Shown: positions 51,701 to 62,040 of the stretch, in pieces
Layout: each line of letters begins with the position of its first letter
Numbering within the stretch: position 1 is the first letter of the stretch
NCBI GenBank assembly: GCA_963580455.1
Contig: OY756971.1
Location: 12,051,001-12,115,000, forward strand
Direction of reading: 5' to 3'
Source of the DNA: Euonymus europaeus
Lineage: Eukaryota; Streptophyta; Magnoliopsida; Celastrales; Celastraceae
Length of the DNA: 64,000 nucleotides
Made by a program: the position numbers and the translations under genes
The notes under the pieces: generated by a model
The model's input: the letters and a program-made list of their open reading frames with translations, nothing else
Told to the model about the DNA's origin: nothing
Database searches by the model: none

Positions 51701-51812
51701 TCTATGACAGATGGACAAATCCGTTAAAAGCTCTTCCATAGAGAGAGTTGAGCAAGTTCGGACCATCAAAGTTGCTCTGTGTACACTTTTTATTGTTATT
51801 CTATGTCAAATT
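48744..51812 (+). repeat. 19-monomer HOR copy 7 (3069 bp)
   Basis: First copy with TTCCGTATAGAG (about 49143), a variant kept in copies 8 to 10. Between 50100 and 51080 it has a cluster shared only with copy 10: TTCCATAGAG in the e monomer, CCATATAGAGTG, AATTAATTGCC, AATTTGACGAG, AAAAACCCCAAC in the g monomer and ACAATTTGAC. Confidence 0.92.
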
Positions 51813-54800
51813 TTATGAGTATAAGCATCCTAGGTTATGTCGATGCAAAAACCCTAACTTTCTATGACAAATGCAAAAAATTATTAAAAGCTCCTCCATA
51901 GAGAGAGTTGAGAAACTTCGGACTGTCAAAGTTGCTTCGTGTACACCTTTTATTGTTCTTTTATGCCAAATTTTACGAGTATAACCATCAAGATTATTTA
52001 ATTGCCAAAACACCAACTTTCTATGAGAAATGAACAAAGCCGTTAAAAGCTCCTCCATAGAGAGAGTTGAGCAACTTCGAACCATCAAAGTTGCTCGTTC
52101 TATGCTTTTTATTGTTCTTCTATGTCAAATTTTACGAATATAAGATTTCAAGATTATTTGGAAGCAAAAACACCAACTTTCTATGACAAATGGACAAACC
52201 GTTAAAAGCTCTTCCGTATAGAGAGTTGAGCAACTTCGGACCATCAAAGTTGCACGGTGTACACTTTTTAATGTTCTTCTATGTCAAATTCTACGAGTAT
52301 AAGCTTCCTAGATTATTTCGATGTCAAAACACGAACTTTCTATGACAAATGGACAAAACCGTTAAAAGCTCCTCCATAGAGAGAGTTGATCAACCTCGGA
52401 CCATCAAAGTTGCTCGGTGTACAATTTTTAATGTGCTTCTATGTCAAATTTTACGAGTATAAGCTTCCTAGATTATTTCGATGCAAAAAACCCCAACTTT
52501 CTCTGACAAATGCACAAAACTGTTAAAAGCTCCTCCATATAGAGAGTTGATCATCTTCGGACCATCAAAGTTGCTCGGTGTAAAATTTTTAATGTTCTTC
52601 TATGCCAAATTTTACGAGTATAAGCTTCCTAGATTATTTCGATGCAAAAAACCCCAACTTTCTTTGACAAATGCACAAAATTGTTAAAAGCTTCTGCATA
52701 GAGAGTGTTGAGCAACTTCAGACCATCAAAGTTGCGTGATGTACACCTTTTATTGTTCTTCTATTTGAAATTTTACGAGTATAAGCTTCAAGATTAATTA
52801 ATTGCCAAAACAACAACTTTCTATGAGAAATGAAAAAACCCATTAAAAGCTCCTCCATAGAGAGAGTTGAGCAAGTTCGGACCATCAAAGTTGCTTGGTG
52901 TACACTTTGTATTGTTTTTCTATGTCAAATTTTATGAGTATAAGCTTCCTAGATTATTTCGATGCTAAAACACCAACTTTCTATGACAAATGGACAAAAT
53001 TGTTAAAAGCTCGTCTATAGAGAGAGTTGAGCAACTTTGGACCATCAAAGTTGCTCGTTCTATGCTTTTTATTGTTCTTCTATGTCAAATTTTACGAATA
53101 TAAGATTTCAAGATTATTTCGAAGCAAAAACACCAACTTTCTATGACAAATGGACAAAATCGTTAAAAGCTCTTCCGTAGAGAGAGTTGAGCAACTTTGG
53201 ACCATCAAAGTTGCACGGTGTACACTTTTTAATGTTCTTCTATGTCAAATTTTACGAGTATAAGCTTCCTAGATTATTTCGATGTCAAAACACCAACTTT
53301 CTATGACCAATTGACAAAATTGTTAAAAGCTCCTCCATAGAAAAAGTTGAACAACTTCGGACCATCAAAGTTGCTCGGTGTACACTTTTTATTGTGCTTC
53401 TATGTCAAATTTTATGAGTATAAGCTTCATAGATTATTTCGATGCCAAAACACCAACTTCCTAGATTATTTCGATGTCAAAACACCAACTTTCTATGACC
53501 AATTGAGAAAATTGTTAAAAGCTCCTCCATAGAGAGTGTTGAGCAACTTCGGACCATCAAAGTTGCTTGGTGTACACTTTTTATTGTTCTTCTATTTGAA
53601 ATTTTATGAGTATAAGCTTCATGATTAATTAATTAACAAAACACCAACTTTCTATGAGAAATGGAAAAAGTCATTAAAAGCTCCTCCATAGAGAGAGTTG
53701 GGCAAGTTCGGAACATCAAAGTTGCTTGGTGTACACTTTTTAATGTTCTTCTATGTCAAATTTTACGAGTATAAGATTCCCAGATTATTTCGATGCCAAA
53801 ACACCAACTTTCTATGATAAATGAAAAAAATCGTTAAAAGCTCCTCCATAGATAGAGTTAATCAACTTTAGACCATCGAAGTTGCACGGTGTACACTTTT
53901 TAATGTTCTTCTATGTCAAATTTTACGAGTATAAGCTTCCTAGATTATTTCGATGTCAAAACACCAACTTTCTATGACCAATTGACAAAATTGTTAAAAG
54001 CTCCTCCATAGAAAAAGTTGAACAACTTCGGACCATCAAAGTTGCTCGGTGTACACTTTTTATTGTGCTTCTATGTCAAATTTTATGAGTATAAGCTTCA
54101 TAGATTATTTCGATGCCAAAACACCAACTTCCTAGATTATTTCGATGTCAAAACACCAACTTTCTATGACCAATTGAGAAAATTGTTAAAAGCTCCTCCA
54201 TAGAGAGTGTTGAGCAACTTCGGACCATCAAAGTTGCTTGGTGTACACTTTTTATTGTTCTTCTATTTGAAATTTTATGAGTATAAGCTTCATGATTAAT
54301 TAATTAACAAAACACCAACTTTCTATGAGAAATGGAAAAAGTCATTAAAAGCTCCTCCATAGAGAGAGTTGGGCAACTTTAGACCATCGAAGTTGCTCGG
54401 TGTACACTTTTTAATGTTCTTCTATGTCAAATTTTACGAGTATAAGCTTCCTAGATTATTTCGATGCAAAAACGCCAACTTTCTATGAGAAATGGACAAA
54501 ATTGTTAAAAGCTCCTTTATAGAGAGAGTTGAGCATTTTCGAACCATCAAAGTTGCTCGGTGAAACTTTTTATTGTGCTTCTATGTCAAATTTTACGAGT
54601 ATAAGCTTTTAAGATAATTTCGATGCCAAAGCACCGACTTTCTCTAACAATTGGACAAAACCATTAAAAGCTCCTCCATAGAGATAGTTGAGCAACTTCG
54701 GACCAGAAAAGTTCCTCGGTGTACACTTTTTAATGTTCTTCTATGTCAAATTTTACGAGTATAAGCTTCCTAGATTATTTCGATGCAAAGAACCCCAACT

Positions 54801-55392
54801 TTCTATGACGAATGAACAAAATTGTTAAAAGCTCCTCCATAGAGAGTGTTGAGCAACTTCGGACCAGAAAAGTTTCTCGGTGTACACTTTTTAATGTTCT
54901 TCTATGTCAAATTTTACGAGTATAAGCTTCATAGATTATTTCGATGCCAAAACACCAGCTTTCTATGACAAATGGACAAAACCGTTAAAAGCTACTCCAT
55001 AGATAGTGTTGAGCAACTTCGGACCGTCCAAGATGCTCTGTGTACAACTTTTATTGTTCTTTTATGCCAAATTTTACGAGTATAAGCATCAAGATTATTT
55101 AATTGCCAAAACACCAACTTTCTGTGAGAAATGGACAAAGCCGTAAGAAGCTCCTCCATTGAGAGAGTTGTGCTACTTTCGACCATCAAAGTTGCTCGGT
55201 GTACACTTTTTAATGTTCTTCTATGTCAAATTTTTCGAGTATAAGTTTCCTAGATTATTTCTTTGGCAAAACATTAACTTTCTATGACAGATGGACAAAT
55301 CCGTTAAAAGCTCTTCCATAGAGAGAGTTGAGCAAGTTCGGACCATCAAAGTTGCTCTGTGTACACTTTTTATTGTTATTCTATGTCAAATT
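51813..55392 (+). repeat. Enlarged 22-monomer HOR copy 8 (3580 bp)
   Basis: Identical in layout to the nineteen-monomer unit up to the g monomer, then enlarged by 511 bp. At about 53886 the g monomer head (GACCATCGAAGTTGC) jumps back into an e monomer (ACGGTGTACAC), and e-f-b-x are repeated. At about 54376 the second x monomer jumps forward into g (GGGCAA then CTTTAGACC). Net change is four monomers plus 32 bp gained and one monomer lost. Confidence 0.9.
53886..54376 (+). repeat. Nested re-duplicated e-f-b-x segment in copy 8
   Basis: This segment repeats 53215-53705 at an offset of 671 bp, which is four monomers plus one 32-bp internal repeat minus one base. Its left junction falls in the shared GAAGTTGC/CAAAGTTGC sequence and its right junction in GGGCAA/TCAAC sequence. 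Both are sites of short local homology between non-equivalent monomers. The same segment is at 57466-57956 in copy 9. Confidence 0.88.
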
Positions 55393-58300
55393 TTATGAGT
55401 ATAAGCATCCTAGGTTATGTCGATGCAAAAACCCTAACTTTCTATGACAAATGCAAAAAATTATTAAAAGCTCCGCCATAGAGAGAGTTGAGAAACTTCG
55501 GACTGTCAAAGTTGCTTCGTGTACACCTTTTATTGTTCTTTTATGCCAAATTTTACGAGTATAACCATCAAGATTATTTAATTGCCAAAACACCAACTTT
55601 CTATGAGAAATGAACAAAGCCGTTAAAAGCTCCTCCATAGAGAGAGTTGAGCAACTTCGAACCATCAAAGTTGCTCGTTCTATGCTTTTTATTGTTCTTC
55701 TATGTCAAATTTTACGAATATAAGATTTCAAGATTATTTGGAAGCAAAAACACCAACTTTCTATGACAAATGGACAAACCGTTAAAAGCTCTTCCGTATA
55801 GAGAGTTGAGCAACTTCGGACCATCAAAGTTGCACGGTGTACACTTTTTAATGTTCTTCTATGTCAAATTCTACGAGTATAAGCTTCCTAGATTATTTCG
55901 ATGTCAAAACACGAACTTTCTATGACAAATGGACAAAACCGTTAAAAGCTCCTCCATAGAGAGAGTTGATCAACCTCGGACCATCAAAGTTGCTCGGTGT
56001 ACAATTTTTAATGTGCTTCTATGTCAAATTTTACGAGTATAAGCTTCCTAGATTATTTCGATGCAAAAAACCCCAACTTTCTCTGACAAATGCACAAAAC
56101 TGTTAAAAGCTCCTCCATATAGAGAGTTGATCATCTTCGGACCATCAAAGTTGCTCGGTGTAAAATTTTTAATGTTCTTCTATGCCAAATTTTACGAGTA
56201 TAAGCTTCCTAGATTATTTCGATGCAAAAAACCCCAACTTTCTTTGACAAATGCACAAAATTGTTAAAAGCTTCTGCATAGAGAGTGTTGAGCAACTTCA
56301 GACCATCAAAGTTGCGTGATGTACACCTTTTATTGTTCTTCTATTTGAAATTTTACGAGTATAAGCTTCAAGATTAATTAATTGCCAAAACAACAACTTT
56401 CTATGAGAAATGAAAAAACCCATTAAAAGCTCCTCCATAGAGAGAGTTGAGCAAGTTCGGACCATCAAAGTTGCTTGGTGTACACTTTGTATTGTTTTTC
56501 TATGTCAAATTTTATGAGTATAAGCTTCCTAGATTATTTCGATGCTAAAACACCAACTTTCTATGACAAATGGACAAAATTGTTAAAAGCTCGTCTATAG
56601 AGAGAGTTGAGCAACTTTGGACCATCAAAGTTGCTCGTTCTATGCTTTTTATTGTTCTTCTATGTCAAATTTTACGAATATAAGATTTCAAGATTATTTC
56701 GAAGCAAAAACACCAACTTTCTATGACAAATGGACAAAATCGTTAAAAGCTCTTCCGTAGAGAGAGTTGAGCAACTTTGGACCATCAAAGTTGCACGGTG
56801 TACACTTTTTAATGTTCTTCTATGTCAAATTTTACGAGTATAAGCTTCCTAGATTATTTCGATGTCAAAACACCAACTTTCTATGACCAATTGACAAAAT
56901 TGTTAAAAGCTCCTCCATAGAAAAAGTTGAACAACTTCGGACCATCAAAGTTGCTCGGTGTACACTTTTTATTGTGCTTCTATGTCAAATTTTATGAGTA
57001 TAAGCTTCATAGATTATTTCGATGCCAAAACACCAACTTCCTAGATTATTTCGATGTCAAAACACCAACTTTCTATGACCAATTGAGAAAATTGTTAAAA
57101 GCTCCTCCATAGAGAGTGTTGAGCAACTTCGGACCATCAAAGTTGCTTGGTGTACACTTTTTATTGTTCTTCTATTTGAAATTTTATGAGTATAAGCTTC
57201 ATGATTAATTAATTAACAAAACACCAACTTTCTATGAGAAATGGAAAAAGTCATTAAAAGCTCCTCCATAGAGAGAGTTGGGCAAGTTCGGAACATCAAA
57301 GTTGCTTGGTGTACACTTTTTAATGTTCTTCTATGTCAAATTTTACGAGTATAAGATTCCCAGATTATTTCGATGCCAAAACACCAACTTTCTATGATAA
57401 ATGAAAAAAATCGTTAAAAGCTCCTCCATAGATAGAGTTAATCAACTTTAGACCATCGAAGTTGCACGGTGTACACTTTTTAATGTTCTTCTATGTCAAA
57501 TTTTACGAGTATAAGCTTCCTAGATTATTTCGATGTCAAAACACCAACTTTCTATGACCAATTGACAAAATTGTTAAAAGCTCCTCCATAGAAAAAGTTG
57601 AACAACTTCGGACCATCAAAGTTGCTCGGTGTACACTTTTTATTGTGCTTCTATGTCAAATTTTATGAGTATAAGCTTCATAGATTATTTCGATGCCAAA
57701 ACACCAACTTCCTAGATTATTTCGATGTCAAAACACCAACTTTCTATGACCAATTGAGAAAATTGTTAAAAGCTCCTCCATAGAGAGTGTTGAGCAACTT
57801 CGGACCATCAAAGTTGCTTGGTGTACACTTTTTATTGTTCTTCTATTTGAAATTTTATGAGTATAAGCTTCATGATTAATTAATTAACAAAACACCAACT
57901 TTCTATGAGAAATGGAAAAAGTCATTAAAAGCTCCTCCATAGAGAGAGTTGGGCAACTTTAGACCATCGAAGTTGCTCGGTGTACACTTTTTAATGTTCT
58001 TCTATGTCAAATTTTACGAGTATAAGCTTCCTAGATTATTTCGATGCAAAAACGCCAACTTTCTATGAGAAATGGACAAAATTGTTAAAAGCTCCTTTAT
58101 AGAGAGAGTTGAGCATTTTCGAACCATCAAAGTTGCTCGGTGAAACTTTTTATTGTGCTTCTATGTCAAATTTTACGAGTATAAGCTTTTAAGATAATTT
58201 CGATGCCAAAGCACCGACTTTCTCTAACAATTGGACAAAACCATTAAAAGCTCCTCCATAGAGATAGTTGAGCAACTTCGGACCAGAAAAGTTCCTCGGT

Positions 58301-58972
58301 GTACACTTTTTAATGTTCTTCTATGTCAAATTTTACGAGTATAAGCTTCCTAGATTATTTCGATGCAAAGAACCCCAACTTTCTATGACGAATGAACAAA
58401 ATTGTTAAAAGCTCCTCCATAGAGAGTGTTGAGCAACTTCGGACCAGAAAAGTTTCTCGGTGTACACTTTTTAATGTTCTTCTATGTCAAATTTTACGAG
58501 TATAAGCTTCATAGATTATTTCGATGCCAAAACACCAGCTTTCTATGACAAATGGACAAAACCGTTAAAAGCTACTCCATAGATAGTGTTGAGCAACTTC
58601 GGACCGTCCAAGATGCTCTGTGTACAACTTTTATTGTTCTTTTATGCCAAATTTTACGAGTATAAGCATCAAGATTATTTAATTGCCAAAACACCAACTT
58701 TCTGTGAGAAATGGACAAAGCCGTAAGAAGCTCCTCCATTGAGAGAGTTGTGCTACTTTCGACCATCAAAGTTGCTCGGTGTACACTTTTTAATGTTCTT
58801 CTATGTCAAATTTTTCGAGTATAAGTTTCCTAGATTATTTCTTTGGCAAAACATTAACTTTCTATGACAGATGGACAAATCCGTTAAAAGCTCTTCCATA
58901 GAGAGAGTTGAGCAAGTTCGGACCATCAAAGTTGCTCTGTGTACACTTTTTATTGTTATTCTATGTCAAATT
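55393..58972 (+). repeat. Enlarged 22-monomer HOR copy 9 (3580 bp)
   Basis: Has exactly the junctions of copy 8, at about 57466 and 57956, so the rearranged unit was itself duplicated. Copies 8 and 9 also share GTCCAAGATGC (about 55026 and 58606). The CTCCGCCATAG variant near 55473 recurs 3580 bp later in copy 10. Confidence 0.9.
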
Positions 58973-61900
58973 TTATGAGTATAAGCATCCTAGGTTATGT
59001 CGATGCAAAAACCCTAACTTTCTATGACAAATGCAAAAAATTATTAAAAGCTCCGCCATAGAGAGAGTTGAGAAACTTCGGACTGTCAAAGTTGCTTCGT
59101 GTACACCTTTTATTGTTCTTTTATGCCAAATTTTACGAGTATAACCATCAAGATTATTTAATTGCCAAAACACCAACTTTCTATGAGAAATGAACAAAGC
59201 CGTTAAAAGCTCCTCCATAGAGAGAGTTGAGCAACTTCGAACCATCAAAGTTGCTCGTTCTATGCTTTTTATTGTTCTTCTATGTCAAATTTTACGAATA
59301 TAAGATTTCAAGATTATTTGGAAGCAAAAACACCAACTTTCTATGACAAATGGACAAACCGTTAAAAGCTCTTCCGTATAGAGAGTTGAGCAACTTCGGA
59401 CCATCAAAGTTGCACGGTGTACACTTTTTAATGTTCTTCTATGTCAAATTCTACGAGTATAAGCTTCCTAGATTATTTCGATGTCAAAACACGAACTTTC
59501 TATGACAAATGGACAAAACCGTTAAAAGCTCCTCCATAGAGAGAGTTGATCAACCTCGGACCATCAAAGTTGCTCGGTGTACAATTTTTAATGTGCTTCT
59601 ATGTCAAATTTTACGAGTATAAGCTTCCTAGATTATTTCGTTGCAAAAAACCCCAACTTTCTCTGACAAATGCACAAAACTGTTAAAAGCTCCTCCATAT
59701 AGAGAGTTGATCATCTTCGGACCATCAAAGTTGCTCGGTGTAAAATTTTTAATGTTCTTCTATGCCAAATTTTACGAGTATAAGCTTCCTAGATTATTTC
59801 GATGCAAAAAACCCCAACTTTCTTTGACAAATGCACAAAATTGTTAAAAGCTTCTGCATAGAGAGTGTTGAGCAACTTCAGACCATCAAAGTTGCGTGAT
59901 GTACACCTTTTATTGTTCTTCTATTTGAAATTTTACGAGTATAAGCTTCAAGATTAATTAATTGCCAAAACAACAACTTTCTATGAGAAATGAAAAAACC
60001 CATTAAAAGCTCCTCCATAGAGAGAGTTGAGCAAGTTCGGACCATCAAAGTTGCTTGGTGTACACTTTGTATTGTTTTTCTATGTCAAATTTTATGAGTA
60101 TAAGCTTCCTAGATTATTTCGATGCTAAAACACCAACTTTCTATGACAAATGGACAAAATTGTTAAAAGCTCGTCTATAGAGAGAGTTGAGCAACTTTGG
60201 ACCATCAAAGTTGCTCGTTCTATGCTTTTTATTGTTCTTCTATGTCAAATTTTACGAATATAAGATTTCAAGATTATTTCGAAGCAAAAACACCAACTTT
60301 CTATGACAAATGGACAAAATCGTTAAAAGCTCTTCCATAGAGAGAGTTGAGCAACTTTGGACCATCAAAGTTGCACGGTGTACACTTTTTAATGTTCTTC
60401 TATGTCAAATTTTACGAGTATAAGCTTCCTAGATTATTTCGATGTCAAAACACCAACTTTCTATGACCAATTGACAAAATTGTTAAAAGCTCCTCCATAG
60501 AAAAAGTTGAACAACTTCGGACCATCAAAGTTGCTCGGTGTACACTTTTTATTGTGCTTCTATGTCAAATTTTATGAGTATAATCTTCATAGATTATTTC
60601 GATGCCAAAACACCAACTTCCTAGATTATTTCGATGTCAAAACACCAACTTTCTATGACCAATTGAGAAAATTGTTAAAAGCTCCTCCATATAGAGTGTT
60701 GAGCAACTTCGGACCATCAAAGTTGCTTGGTGTACACTTTTTATTGTTCTTCTATTTGAAATTTTATGAGTATAAGCTTCATGATTAATTAATTGCCAAA
60801 ACACCAACTTTCTATGAGAAATGGAAAAAGTCATTAAAAGCTCCTCCATAGAGAGAGTTGGGCAAGTTCGGAACATCAAAGTTGCTTGGTGTACACTTTT
60901 TAATGTTCTTCTATGTCAAATTTTACGAGTATAAGATTCCCAGATTATTTCGATGCCAAAACACCAACTTTCTATGATAAATGAAAAAAATCGTTAAAAG
61001 CTCCTCCATAGATAGAGTTAATCAACTTTAGACCATCGAAGTTGCTCGGTGTACACTTTTTAATGTTCTTCTATGTCAAATTTGACGAGTATAAGCTTCC
61101 TAGATTATTTCGATGCAAAAACCCCAACTTTCTATGAGAAATGGACAAAATTGTTAAAAGCTCCTTTATAGAGAGAGTTGAGCATTTTCGAACCATCAAA
61201 GTTGCTCGGTGAAACTTTTTATTGTGCTTCTATGTCAAATTTTACGAGTATAAGCTTTTAAGATAATTTCGATGCCAAAGCACCGACTTTCTCTAACAAT
61301 TTGACAAAACCATTAAAAGCTCCTCCATAGAGATAGTTGAGCAACTTCGGACCAGAAAAGTTCCTCGGTGTACACTTTTTAATGTTCTTCTATGTCAAAT
61401 TTTACGAGTATAAGCTTCCTAGATTATTTCGATGCAAAGAACCCCAACTTTCTATGACGAATGAACAAAATTGTTAAAAGCTCCTCCATAGAGAGTGTTG
61501 AGCAACTTCGGACCAGAAAAGTTTCTCGGTGTACACTTTTTAATGTTCTTCTATGTCAAATTTTACGAGTATAAGCTTCATAGATTATTTCGATGCCAAA
61601 ACACCAGCTTTCTATGACAAATGGACAAAACCGTTAAAAGCTACTCCATAGATAGTGTTGAGCAACTTCGGACCGTCAAAGATGCTCTGTGTACAACTTT
61701 TATTGTTCTTTTATGCCAAATTTTACGAGTATAAGCATCAAGATTATTTAATTGCCAAAACACCAACTTTCTTTGAGAAATGGACAAAGCCGTAAGAAGC
61801 TCCTCCATTGAGAGAGTTGTGCTACTTTCGACCATCAAAGTTGCTCGGTGTACACTTTTTAATGTTCTTCTATGTCAAATTTTTCGAGTATAAGTTTCCT

Positions 61901-62040
61901 AGATTATTTCTTTGCAAAACATTAACTTTCTATGACAGATGGACAAATCCGTTAAAAGCTCTTCCATAGAGAGAGTTGAGCAAGTTCGGACCATCAAAGT
62001 TGCTCTGTGTACACTTTTTATTGTTATTCTATGTCAAATT
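58973..62040 (+). repeat. 19-monomer HOR copy 10 (3068 bp)
   Basis: Starts like copy 9 (CTCCGCCATAG near 59053), but from about 60328 it carries the copy 7 variant cluster at an offset of 10229 bp (for example CCATATAGAGTG at about 50459 and 60688). It is a single nineteen-monomer unit without the 511-bp enlargement. Private changes are CGTTGCAAAAAACC near 59639 and TATAATCTTC near 60581. Confidence 0.92.
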
